This document shows positions 43,643 to 52,062 of a DNA stretch of 64,000 bases, piece by piece (the first letter of the stretch is position 1; every line of letters begins with the position of its first letter). The notes under the pieces were generated by a model that was not told the DNA's origin, ran no database searches, and saw only the letters and a list, made by a program, of their open reading frames with translations. The stretch covers positions 82,804-146,803 of the forward strand of contig NZ_JH414506.1 in NCBI RefSeq assembly GCF_000238075.1. The letters are read 5' to 3'. This DNA is from Oribacterium asaccharolyticum ACB7. GTDB lineage: Bacteria > Bacillota > Clostridia > Lachnospirales > Lachnospiraceae. Position numbers and translations under genes: made by a program.

Positions 43643-45592
43643 TTACTGCTTCTTTAACAGAAAACGTCTGAACTCTTTCACAAGATTCTGCCCTTCTCTT
43701 TCCCCTAAGAGGCAGGAACCCGCTCCGGAAATTTTTTTCCGCATCTTCTTACTGACACCGCCTTTTGCAAAACGGGCAATTTTTGCAAGATACGCTTTCT
43801 TCATCTCTTCCGACTGCACGATGGTGAGGTCGGCATGGAAAATCCCCGGAACCGTCACATAATATTCCATATTTCCAAAGGCCTTTCCATCTTCCTCCGC
43901 CTTCGGGTTAATCTCGTCCGTAACAAAGGGAGGAATATAGACCAATTTTCTCGTATAGTTTTTCATTTTTCTGCTATAGAAAAAGGAATCCACACTCCAA
44001 ACCGGATTCACCTCATCATAGGGAGAATTCAAAACGATGCAGTCCGGAAGTTCCGTCGCAAAATCATAAGTTCTGTAATCCGTAATCTCATAGCCTTCCG
44101 GAAATTCTTTTCCTTCATAGTGCATTTCCGAAAAGTTTCCGTCTCCCAATCTGTCAAAATACGGAATAGGAATAATCTTACACTCCACATCTTCTTCCGC
44201 ACGCAAAGCATCAATTAAAGGACGAAGACTGTCAAAATGCTTGGCACTGTGCGGCAAAAAGACAACCTGTCTCTTAAACTCTCCTTCCAGAGTCTGTCGT
44301 ACCTTTCTAAGATGGGATCCCAACTTCTTTAGCATCCTTTCCAGTTGCTTTCCGGATTCGGACAGCATCCGGTCAATTTCTTTTTCATCGCTGTGCAATA
44401 CTTCTTCCAAGGCCTGATAAGCATGATAGAGGGACTCACAGTATTGCTCCAAAACAGAAACCGATTCGCATCCCCCTCCCTTCTTCACTTCAATGGCATT
44501 TCCCAGGGCAATCGCCTCTTCCTGACAAGCGGGAAGAACGGTATGCAAAAAGAGAAAATTCTTCTTCTCATATGCTTCCAGAATCTTTTTCTGCCTTTCC
44601 CGGAAAGAGTCCACTGTTTTGAAGAGAATCTCTCTAAAGTTCTCTACATTCGGACGCTCTAAATCCTCTTCCTTAAACTGATAGCTGAATACCCACTTTT
44701 CTCCAAAGTGCTTTTTGAGCCGCTCTTCATACTGTTTGAAATAAGGATAATTGTGAATTCCACCCGCTTTTACAGGCTTTTTATAATCTCCATAAATCAC
44801 TTTCAGAACGGTATCATAGTCTATCGGAGCCGGAAATTCCCGATTACAAAATAAAATCTGCTTACTTCCCAGAAATGCCGCTTTGGGAAATTTTGTCTTC
44901 TCATGATGCATTTGATAAGCTAAGAAGGCCACCATGTCTCCGGTTCCGTTAAACTCCTGGCAAACCCTGTGAAAAACGTCATAGAGCTGTGGCGCAAGGG
45001 GACTGTTCCGGTCAAACTGAACCTCCAAAAGTTCTTCTACCTTCTCCAGTTCTTTTAAAAAGCTTCGGGATTTCTCTTTTTTCGACTCAACAAGTCCAAT
45101 CATGGTATATAACATCCGTAAAACATCTTTTCTAAATTCTTCATCTTCCGGATTCTTTGCCAAATCGTCCAATACAAAGACATCTACTCCTGCGGGATAA
45201 GGGAACTCACAGTATTTCCGAAGAATTTCCGACCGGAATTTCATTTCCGGAATCCCCACTGCAGCCAAATATCCATTACAATCTTTACTTTTATCTCCAA
45301 AGCTAAATATCAATTCGTCCGGAAGCTCCGACTTTGCTATACTCCAGAACCTATTAAAATCATCCCGAAGCATAATAATGTCCAAATCATCATCCCAGGG
45401 AATGAATTCTCCTTCGCGAACGGCTCCCAGTAGGGTTCCGGCGCTGATATGATATTGGATTCCATGTTTTTTACAAATCCGGTCTATTTCGGAAAGTATG
45501 GTCAGTGCGGCGCCCCATGTCCTCTTTATCATCCCGGGAATATAGAACCCGTTACGTACTTCCTCATAAAAAAATTCTCTGGGTAATTTCAT
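43643..45592 (-). CDS. LicD/half-glycerophosphotransferase fusion protein F
   Basis: 649 residues. The LicD domain has GTLLGAVR and FIPWDDDLDI, then VFVLDDLAKNPEDE, which is close to A and G. The helical linker contains KKGGGCESVSVLEQYCESL. The C-terminal half reads RQVVFLPHSAKHFDSLRPL, LNSPYDEVNP and YIPPFVTDEIN, so the usual YIPWF is altered to YIPPF. It ends in GAGSCLLGEREGQ. Confidence 0.85.
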   Translation of the reverse strand: MKLPREFFYEEVRNGFYIPGMIKRTWGAALTILSEIDRICKKHGIQYHISAGTLLGAVREGEFIPWDDDLDIIMLRDDFNRFWSIAKSELPDELIFSFGDKSKDCNGYLAAVGIPEMKFRSEILRKYCEFPYPAGVDVFVLDDLAKNPEDEEFRKDVLRMLYTMIGLVESKKEKSRSFLKELEKVEELLEVQFDRNSPLAPQLYDVFHRVCQEFNGTGDMVAFLAYQMHHEKTKFPKAAFLGSKQILFCNREFPAPIDYDTVLKVIYGDYKKPVKAGGIHNYPYFKQYEERLKKHFGEKWVFSYQFKEEDLERPNVENFREILFKTVDSFRERQKKILEAYEKKNFLFLHTVLPACQEEAIALGNAIEVKKGGGCESVSVLEQYCESLYHAYQALEEVLHSDEKEIDRMLSESGKQLERMLKKLGSHLRKVRQTLEGEFKRQVVFLPHSAKHFDSLRPLIDALRAEEDVECKIIPIPYFDRLGDGNFSEMHYEGKEFPEGYEITDYRTYDFATELPDCIVLNSPYDEVNPVWSVDSFFYSRKMKNYTRKLVYIPPFVTDEINPKAEEDGKAFGNMEYYVTVPGIFHADLTIVQSEEMKKAYLAKIARFAKGGVSKKMRKKISGAGSCLLGEREGQNLVKEFRRFLLKKQ

Positions 45593-45604
45593 TTTTATTT
45601 CCTT

Positions 45605-47557
45605 CTATTTTTTAAACAAAAATCGCCTAAATTGTGCTATCGTACCCTGTCCCTCTTTTTCTCCTAAAAGACAGGAACCCGCACCGGATATTTTTTTGCT
45701 CATCTTCCTGCTGATTCCTCTCCCGGCAAACTGTGCTATCTTTTCAAGATAAGCTTTCTTCATTTGCTCCGACTGCACAATCGTCAAATCGGCATGAAAG
45801 ACACCGGGCACTGTCACATAATACTCCATATTGTTGAAAGCTTTTCCATCCTCTTTATCCTCGGGATCAATCTCATCCGTGATAAACCAGGGAACATAAA
45901 CCAGCCTTTTCGTATAGTTCTTCATTTCTCTACTGTAAAAGAAGGGATCCACACTCCAAACATGGTTAAATTCATCATACGGAGAGTTGATGACGATGCA
46001 GTCCGGAATCTCTTTCGCAAAATCATAGCTCCTGTAATCCATTATGCTATAGCCCTTCGGGAACTTTTCTCCTTCGTAGTGCATCTCGGAAAATTCGCCA
46101 AGACCCAAACGGTCGAAATAAGGAATCGGAATAATCGTACATTCCACATCTTCCGCCCTCAGTAAGCTGTCTATCAGCGGTCTTAAGCTGTCAAAATGTT
46201 TGGCGCTGTGCGGTAAAAATACCACCTGCCGTTTAAACTCTTTTTCCAAAGCGGAATGTAATTTCCGAAGATAATAGCCCGGTTTCTTGAGTTTTCTTTC
46301 CAAATCTTTGCGAAGAGCCGAGGATAAGTGCTCCATCGAATTTTCTTCGATTGCCAGTAATTCACTTATCAATTGGTATGCATGATAAAGGGCCTCACAA
46401 TATTCTTCAATATAGGAAACCGACTCTGTTCCGGTCCCCTTCTTCTGTTCTATTGTGTTTCCCAAAGTGATTGCCTCTTCCTGTGCTTTGGAAAGGAGCG
46501 CCAGAACCATGGAAAAATCCCCTCGAACAAAGGCTTCAAAGCTCTTTTTTTGTGAGGCAATAAAATACTCCGCCGTTTTTAAAACAATATCTCTGAAACT
46601 GTACACCTCCGGTCTTTCCAGATCCTTTTCTTTAAAGTCGTAATCCCAAATCCATTTTTCCTTGAAAGTTCCTTTGACAGTTTTCTCATTTTTTTTAAAA
46701 TATGGATAACCATGGTCTCCTCCAACCTTAACTTTTTTATGATAATCCCCATATTCTGCCATCAAAACCGTGTCATAGTCTTCCGGAACCGGAACTTGCA
46801 TTCCACAGAAAGATATTCTTTTTGTTTTCTGCATGGTGTATTTAAAGTACCAGTTTTTTTCATCATACAACTGATCCGCAAGATAACTGACCCTATTGCC
46901 ACCTTCACCGTTAAATTCCTGACAAATCTTATCAAAGAGTTGATAAAACTGAGGCTTTAAAGACTGATGTTTATTAAATTGAATTTTCAATAACGACTCG
47001 ATTTCTTTTACTTTTTTTTGAAAGTCGTTATTATTTTCCTTCTCTTGTTGAATGAACACCATCATGGAATAAAGCACGCGTAGTATGTCTTTCCTGTATT
47101 TCTCATCCTCCGGATTCTTTGCCAAGTCGTCCAAAACAAATATATCAACCGATACCGGATAAAGAAATTCATAATATTTTTTTCGGATATCCGATCCGAC
47201 GGCCATACTCGCAGTTCCCACTGCCGCAACCAATGCCGGATTATTCTGATTCGTACTGATGGAATTAAATGTCAGCTCTTCCGGCAACTCTTTCTTAACC
47301 ACCTCGGCAAACTTAAAAAAATCGTCGCGCAACATGCAAATATCCAGGTCATCGTCCCAGGGAATACACTGTCCGTCTCGAACAGCCCCCAACAAAGTTC
47401 CTGCATAAACGTGATACGTAATATCATTTTTTTGACAGATTCTGTCAATTTCGGATAAAACACTGAGCTGCGCTCCCCAGGCTCTTTTAATCAGTCCCGG
47501 TATATAAAAACCGTCTCTAATTTCATCATAGAAGAATTCTCTCGGTAATCTCATCAT
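45605..47557 (-). CDS. LicD/half-glycerophosphotransferase fusion protein G
   Basis: A 650-residue first copy of the array in transcription order. LicD motifs are GTLLGAVR and CIPWDDDLDI. The helical linker keeps KKGTGTESVSYIEEYCEALYHAYQ. The C-terminal half has RQVVFLPHSAKHFDSLRPL, INSPYDEFNH and YVPWFITDEID and ends in GAGSCLLGEKEGQG. Its DNA is more AT-rich than the other copies. It follows the GT2 gene by 34 nt, which suggests co-transcription. Confidence 0.85.
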   Translation of the reverse strand: MMRLPREFFYDEIRDGFYIPGLIKRAWGAQLSVLSEIDRICQKNDITYHVYAGTLLGAVRDGQCIPWDDDLDICMLRDDFFKFAEVVKKELPEELTFNSISTNQNNPALVAAVGTASMAVGSDIRKKYYEFLYPVSVDIFVLDDLAKNPEDEKYRKDILRVLYSMMVFIQQEKENNNDFQKKVKEIESLLKIQFNKHQSLKPQFYQLFDKICQEFNGEGGNRVSYLADQLYDEKNWYFKYTMQKTKRISFCGMQVPVPEDYDTVLMAEYGDYHKKVKVGGDHGYPYFKKNEKTVKGTFKEKWIWDYDFKEKDLERPEVYSFRDIVLKTAEYFIASQKKSFEAFVRGDFSMVLALLSKAQEEAITLGNTIEQKKGTGTESVSYIEEYCEALYHAYQLISELLAIEENSMEHLSSALRKDLERKLKKPGYYLRKLHSALEKEFKRQVVFLPHSAKHFDSLRPLIDSLLRAEDVECTIIPIPYFDRLGLGEFSEMHYEGEKFPKGYSIMDYRSYDFAKEIPDCIVINSPYDEFNHVWSVDPFFYSREMKNYTKRLVYVPWFITDEIDPEDKEDGKAFNNMEYYVTVPGVFHADLTIVQSEQMKKAYLEKIAQFAGRGISRKMSKKISGAGSCLLGEKEGQGTIAQFRRFLFKK

Positions 47558-47591
47558 ACACCTACATTCCCTCTCAAATCACCTTTTTTCT

Positions 47592-48860
47592 CTATCGGGA
47601 TTCCTGTGAAGAAGCTGCTTCAGCATACCCCAGTTTATTGGCCAGAATCTCCACGGAGGACATCGCTTCTCCGTACATCGGCTGTAAAAATTGTCTTACC
47701 TCTTCCCACGGGGTATGGGACAAATAGAAGGTAAAGAGCAGAATCCTTAAAATCTCCACCTCCTGCGGTTTTTCTTTTAAGACAACCGTCGCATAATGTA
47801 CCGCTTCCCTATAGTTCCCCGTATTCATATAAGAATCCGCGAGCATCCCGTAAGCGGAAATAATGCCGGCAAGAAATCTTTGCGAAACCGTGCCTTCTCC
47901 GACATCCTCCGTCTTCTTGAGCGCTTCCAGAAGAAGCGGAATCACCTTATCGTATCGATGATTTAAGTAATGCATAATGCTGAGCTGATAGAGATAATCC
48001 GCATCTTCCGGAATGATTTTTCTTCCCAACGCCACAAGCTCTTCCGCTTCTTTGGTCAGCTCCTCCATCTTGCTCTTATCTTCCACACTCCACTGATGTA
48101 AGGCATTCAGATGCTCCGCCATACCCATGGACAAGATAATCTTATAGTTTTCATAATCTTTGGGCATATTCGGATAAACTTTTCGATAATGCTCCAAAGC
48201 TTCTTTCCACATTTTTCGAAGAGAATATTCTATTCCCGTGTAAATATGCATTTCAAAGTCTTCCGGATTTTTCTCCAATTCTTTCTTCAAAATGTTCAGA
48301 TTGCGATTGGATTGAATCTTTTCCGTGAAAACAGCGGATTGATAGCCAGTATGAATCACGGTAAGATCTTTGTTGCAATTTGCGGAGAAAAAATCTTCTC
48401 CGCCTGCAAGAGTCAGCTGTTCATGAATGGCACGGCGATAAAAAATATCCTTTCGATTCCGGAAAAGACGGATGGTATTGTCTACAGATTCCACCTGTCC
48501 GTTCTCTCCGAGATTTGCAATGGCTGTTAAAATGCCGTGTACTTTCGGATTATCATCAATCAGGCCGATATAATACTTGATTTTCTTCGCATCCTCTTCC
48601 GGAAAATATTCATCGGCATCCAGCATGGCAATCCAGGGATACTTGCATTTACTGATTGCAAAATTCCTTGCCTTGGAAAAGTCATCCTCCCAGGGGAAAA
48701 AATAGACTTTTGCTCCCATACTCTTCGCAATCTCCACGGTTCGATCGGTACTTCCCGTGTCCACCACAATTTGCTCCGACACGACTCCCTTTCCCCAGGA
48801 AAGCGCCTGTACGATATTCTTTTCTTCGTTCTTCACGATCATGGCTTGTGATATTTTCAT
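47592..48860 (-). CDS. Family 2 glycosyltransferase with helical repeat tail
   Basis: A 422-residue GT-A glycosyltransferase. Residues 1-200 carry MIVKNEEKNI, VDTGSTDRT, FARNFA-like SKARNFAISK, and the metal-binding DAD in MLDADEY. Residues about 205-410 are TPR-like helical repeats. Enzymes of this layout occur in flagellin glycosylation loci of Clostridia, where they start the glycan. Acceptor and sugar cannot be read from sequence. It heads the LicD array and comes 130 nt after the PilZ gene, so it links the flagellar genes with the decoration genes. Confidence 0.85.
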   Translation of the reverse strand: MKISQAMIVKNEEKNIVQALSWGKGVVSEQIVVDTGSTDRTVEIAKSMGAKVYFFPWEDDFSKARNFAISKCKYPWIAMLDADEYFPEEDAKKIKYYIGLIDDNPKVHGILTAIANLGENGQVESVDNTIRLFRNRKDIFYRRAIHEQLTLAGGEDFFSANCNKDLTVIHTGYQSAVFTEKIQSNRNLNILKKELEKNPEDFEMHIYTGIEYSLRKMWKEALEHYRKVYPNMPKDYENYKIILSMGMAEHLNALHQWSVEDKSKMEELTKEAEELVALGRKIIPEDADYLYQLSIMHYLNHRYDKVIPLLLEALKKTEDVGEGTVSQRFLAGIISAYGMLADSYMNTGNYREAVHYATVVLKEKPQEVEILRILLFTFYLSHTPWEEVRQFLQPMYGEAMSSVEILANKLGYAEAASSQESR

Positions 48861-48989
48861 GCTGATTCTTTCCCTTTCTTATCTCTTCCGAAATGCTGTT
48901 GAAGCAACGGAAAAAACATGGAAGAACCTCCTATCCTTCCACGCTTTCTTGTTCAACTCGCGTTCCTTCGCTTTCATCCCTATTTTCCT

Positions 48990-49619
48990 CTAAATCTTTT
49001 TATTGTTCTTAAATATTAAACGGAATACATGATTTCTGACTTCCGATTCTTCCCCCAAGCTCATTCGAAGGAAACGCAAACCGTAACCGTATCTTCCATT
49101 TTCACCCGCTTTAATCCAAACCACCACCAGCTTCAGTTCTCTATCCATCTTGTCAAAACGGTAGTGAAAGCGTACAATATCGTCTTCCTTCAAGGGCACA
49201 TTCGTTTCCATGAAAATGCCGCCTGCACTTAAATTTCTGATAATGCCGAAGAAGTGCAACTCCTCCTCATCGTCTTTTTCCTTCTCTTTCACAAAGGGAA
49301 GTTCCATAGCTACCGATACTCGTACATCGTTCTGTCTCTGTACGATGCGAAGCACCTCTCGGATGTCACACACCCCGATCCAGGGGTAAGGGCTTTCCGG
49401 AAATGCCGGATTTTTTCGCATAACCACTTCGGCCAATGTCACAATCATGCCCTTTTGCAAATCATAAAAATCAATCTCCGATACAAATCGGGTATCCTGA
49501 AACTTATAGCCTTTAAAGTAAAGAAGAATTTCATCTCCGTTTTTTTCCACCAGCACAGGAATATTCCTATCGCCTTCCGGCCAATGCACCATGCCTTTTT
49601 TACAATCTCGTAAAACCAT
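48990..49619 (-). CDS. PilZ-domain protein, probable c-di-GMP-responsive flagellar brake (YcgR-like)
   Basis: 209-214 residues. The YcgR-type N-terminal domain covers about 10-105 and the PilZ domain about 108-205, with NLSAGGIFMETN intact. The arginine motif at the domain junction reads QRQNDVR, so the first Arg of the usual RRxxxR arrangement is kept but the second is Gln; c-di-GMP affinity may be changed. The ATG at 49619 has AAGGAG close by and is preferred over 49634. It lies just downstream of the lytic transglycosylase gene. Confidence 0.85.
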   Translation of the reverse strand: MVLRDCKKGMVHWPEGDRNIPVLVEKNGDEILLYFKGYKFQDTRFVSEIDFYDLQKGMIVTLAEVVMRKNPAFPESPYPWIGVCDIREVLRIVQRQNDVRVSVAMELPFVKEKEKDDEEELHFFGIIRNLSAGGIFMETNVPLKEDDIVRFHYRFDKMDRELKLVVVWIKAGENGRYGYGLRFLRMSLGEESEVRNHVFRLIFKNNKKI

Positions 49620-49708
49620 CTCCTGCTCCTTCATTCAATCCGAGTTGTTTCGTTCCTCTCTTCCTCTTTGCTCTATCCAAAAAGTCTTAAGTATCCTGTT
49701 CTTTCTCC

Positions 49709-50602
49709 TTATTCCCCGATTTCACCGATACGGGAAGGCATCATCATCTGCATCTGCAAAAGAGAAAGCAGGCTTTGAAAACTTTGCTTATCGATTGTCA
49801 CCGTGGAAGGATCTCCATCTCCCGCTGCCGCTTCTCTTGCCTGTCCCTTTGCAATACCGCCGGTGAGCAAAGATTGCATCAAGCCCGAAAGAAGAAGAGA
49901 ATTGCCGCCCGCTCCGCCGAGTATGGAAAGTAATGACGAATTTGCGGAAATTCCGAAATCACCGCTATTTAATCCTAAGGAAGGTGTAGTCGCTCCCACA
50001 GTACTTCCGGAAGAACTTGTGCTCTCACCCTTATAGGTAAAATGGCTCTGCACCCGGTTTGCACTGTCTCCCAGATCCGCCATAATTTTCTTCACATAGT
50101 CCTGTGTCTCCTTATAAGGCGGAACCCCTCCATACTTTTTCACCGCTCCGGGACCGGCATTATATGCCGCCAATGCAAGCGGTACCGATCCGAAGCTCTT
50201 GATATTGTCCCGAAGAAGCTTGGCTCCTCCCATAATATTTTCATAAGGGTCAAAGGCATTTTTTACGCCCAGCGTTTTGGCCGTTCCGGGCATGAGCTGC
50301 ATGATTCCCTGTGCTCCGGCATGGGAAACGGAATTTGCATTAAAGTTGGACTCCTGTTTTGCGACAGCCAGAAGAAGCGACTTTGACACACCGTAAGTCC
50401 TGCTCGCCTCATCAAAAATAGCTTCATATTGCGCTGCACCCTTGGGAAGGGCCGCCGTTTTTCTTGCTCCCTGTGCTACCGAGGACAGGACATTCTGAAA
50501 GCTTGTTCCGGATGCACCCTGCGTCGTTGTCTGTAAGGCATTATTCCGAACGCCGCTAAGGACTCCCTGGATTCCGTTCTGTATGGAAACTGCATTTGCC
50601 AT
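49709..50602 (-). CDS. SLT-type lytic transglycosylase
   Basis: 297 residues from ATG 50602. A lysozyme-like SLT domain (about 60-190) carries the catalytic Glu in AVAKQESNFNANSVS, then AQGIMQLMPGTA, AAYNAGPGAV and the final QTQDYV-like ETQDYVKKI. It cleaves peptidoglycan glycan strands. No signal peptide is visible, which fits export through the flagellar apparatus as a rod-associated muramidase (an inference). The C-terminal 100 residues are Ser/Gly/Leu-rich. Confidence 0.88.
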   Translation of the reverse strand: MANAVSIQNGIQGVLSGVRNNALQTTTQGASGTSFQNVLSSVAQGARKTAALPKGAAQYEAIFDEASRTYGVSKSLLLAVAKQESNFNANSVSHAGAQGIMQLMPGTAKTLGVKNAFDPYENIMGGAKLLRDNIKSFGSVPLALAAYNAGPGAVKKYGGVPPYKETQDYVKKIMADLGDSANRVQSHFTYKGESTSSSGSTVGATTPSLGLNSGDFGISANSSLLSILGGAGGNSLLLSGLMQSLLTGGIAKGQAREAAAGDGDPSTVTIDKQSFQSLLSLLQMQMMMPSRIGEIGE

Positions 50603-50630
50603 GCTGTAAAAACCCCTTTTTCTATAAAAA

Positions 50631-50657
50631 ATCATACTAAACAGTAGTCTATCGACA
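50631..50657 (-). promoter_or_regulatory. Possible promoter of the transglycosylase-PilZ-glycosylation unit
   Basis: On the minus strand TTGTCG (50657-50652), a 15-nt spacer and TATGAT (50636-50631) lie 29 nt before the transglycosylase start and just after a strong terminator. The short spacer makes this tentative. The -35 overlaps a CTTGTCGATA motif that recurs upstream of the gene at 53917. Confidence 0.4.
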
Positions 50658-50661
50658 AGCT

Positions 50662-50697
50662 CTATAAAAAAAATAAGCGGAAGGCTTGCCTTCCGCT
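50662..50697 (-). terminator. Strong intrinsic terminator after the 446-residue repeat protein
   Basis: A perfect palindrome of 11-bp arms, AAGCGGAAGGC and its complement, with a two-base centre (50674-50697) is followed on the minus strand by eight T's. It lies 11 nt after the stop codon. Confidence 0.92.
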
Positions 50698-50707
50698 TCT
50701 CTTTTTC

Positions 50708-52048
50708 TTATGCCGCCGCACCGTCCGCTCCAAGTCTTTTTCCCTGGACCGTGGTATTCGTCAACATTTCTCCCGATTCATTAAAATAGTAGGTCTTTCC
50801 GTTGATGACCCGGAAGCCGGTTTGCATCACGCCGTTTTTATCCATATAATACCATTTTTCATTCCACTTCAACCATCCAATCTGCATTTTTCCGCCTAAA
50901 CTTTGATTTAGATAAAACCAGTTTCCGTCAGAATTCTTCCACCAGCCGTAATACATATAGCCGTCGAGACCAAAATAGTACCAAACATCCGGCCCGGTCT
51001 GTAACCAGGTATTGCTGATCATCGACCCGTCCTGCTTGAAATAAGCAAACTTGCCGGTAGAGGTTTCCACCAGTCCGGTCTCCATGGCTCCGCTTCTGTT
51101 GTTCAAAAAGAACCATTCTCCGCCTCTTTCGAGCCAGCCCTTCTTCACCTTTCCCTGTGCATCAATAAAGTACCAGTGTCTTCCCACATAGCGCCAAGCA
51201 TTGGGCAGTACTCCGTTTCCTGCCGCGATGTAGGCTTCAATATTGTCTTCCTCATCCAAATCGGCAGGTTTATCCCCTTTCGGTTCCTCCACCTCATCCG
51301 TTGTTGCGGTGACAAACTGCCCTTCCTTAAAGTATTTTTTCTCTTCCTCCGTAAAAGGAGCAGCCTTTACCTCATAATAATAGACTTTGGATAAGTCTTT
51401 CATATCCTGTGCAAAGTCCACATAAGTCGTCTTGACCCCGGTATATTCCTTCACCAGCTGGTTGTCTCCATAGAGCGTCACGGTATAGGATGGGGCAAAG
51501 CGCACCTTTTGCCAAATTCCCATGGTATGCGCTGCATTCCATGCTGCATACTGGACGTTTCCCAAAGCCATTTTCGGAATAAAGTCCGCTTTCACCATGA
51601 GTTGGTTCCCCTTTCGCTCACCGGCTTCCACATAATTTGCACCGTTTACCTTCACCTTGTCCCGATTTAAACTCCGCGCAAAAACCTTTCCGTCCTTTGC
51701 CTTTAAAAGGATTTCCACTCTGAGCTTCTGTCCGGGCACCCAGGCGTCATAACTCTTTATATAATGAATATCCGCAATTTCCACATCGTTCTGCTGGACG
51801 GTGATATTCGGTGACTGGATTTCCTCCTGTCCTCCAAAATCACTTTGGAAGCTTATATCCACGGATTCGATGACGGAAGACTCTGCCGCTCTTGCTCTTT
51901 CGGAAAGAGAAAAAACAAAAATCCAAAGGAGAAGCAGAAATAAAATGGATCTTTCTGCCAGTTCCAAAACCCTAAGTTCTCTTTTTTCCTGCCGCATTTC
52001 TTTCCCGTCCACGGGATGCACCTGCATTTGCCACTGCTTTTTCATCAC
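50708..52048 (-). CDS. Secreted protein with choline-binding-type cell wall repeats, 446 aa
   Basis: Residues about 30-55 form a signal peptide hydrophobic core after an unusually long charged start (ERARAAESS cleavage region). A beta-rich domain of unknown function (about 60-245) is followed by about seven CW-binding repeats of ~20 residues (about 275-435) with the W-Y-Y/F...G pattern, e.g. GWLKWNEKWYYMDKNGVMQTG. Such repeats bind choline or related groups on cell-wall polymers. It is paralogous to its upstream neighbour (14-nt gap) and ends in a strong terminator. Confidence 0.87.
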   Translation of the reverse strand: MMKKQWQMQVHPVDGKEMRQEKRELRVLELAERSILFLLLLWIFVFSLSERARAAESSVIESVDISFQSDFGGQEEIQSPNITVQQNDVEIADIHYIKSYDAWVPGQKLRVEILLKAKDGKVFARSLNRDKVKVNGANYVEAGERKGNQLMVKADFIPKMALGNVQYAAWNAAHTMGIWQKVRFAPSYTVTLYGDNQLVKEYTGVKTTYVDFAQDMKDLSKVYYYEVKAAPFTEEEKKYFKEGQFVTATTDEVEEPKGDKPADLDEEDNIEAYIAAGNGVLPNAWRYVGRHWYFIDAQGKVKKGWLERGGEWFFLNNRSGAMETGLVETSTGKFAYFKQDGSMISNTWLQTGPDVWYYFGLDGYMYYGWWKNSDGNWFYLNQSLGGKMQIGWLKWNEKWYYMDKNGVMQTGFRVINGKTYYFNESGEMLTNTTVQGKRLGADGAAA

Positions 52049-52062
52049 TCTTCCTCCCTCAT

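Noticed and set aside
31246..47557. Repeated sequence blocks, considered as a CRISPR or other non-coding repeat array
   Set aside because: The repeats are whole paralogous genes with intact frames and short spacers of 4-54 nt, not short direct repeats with unique spacers.
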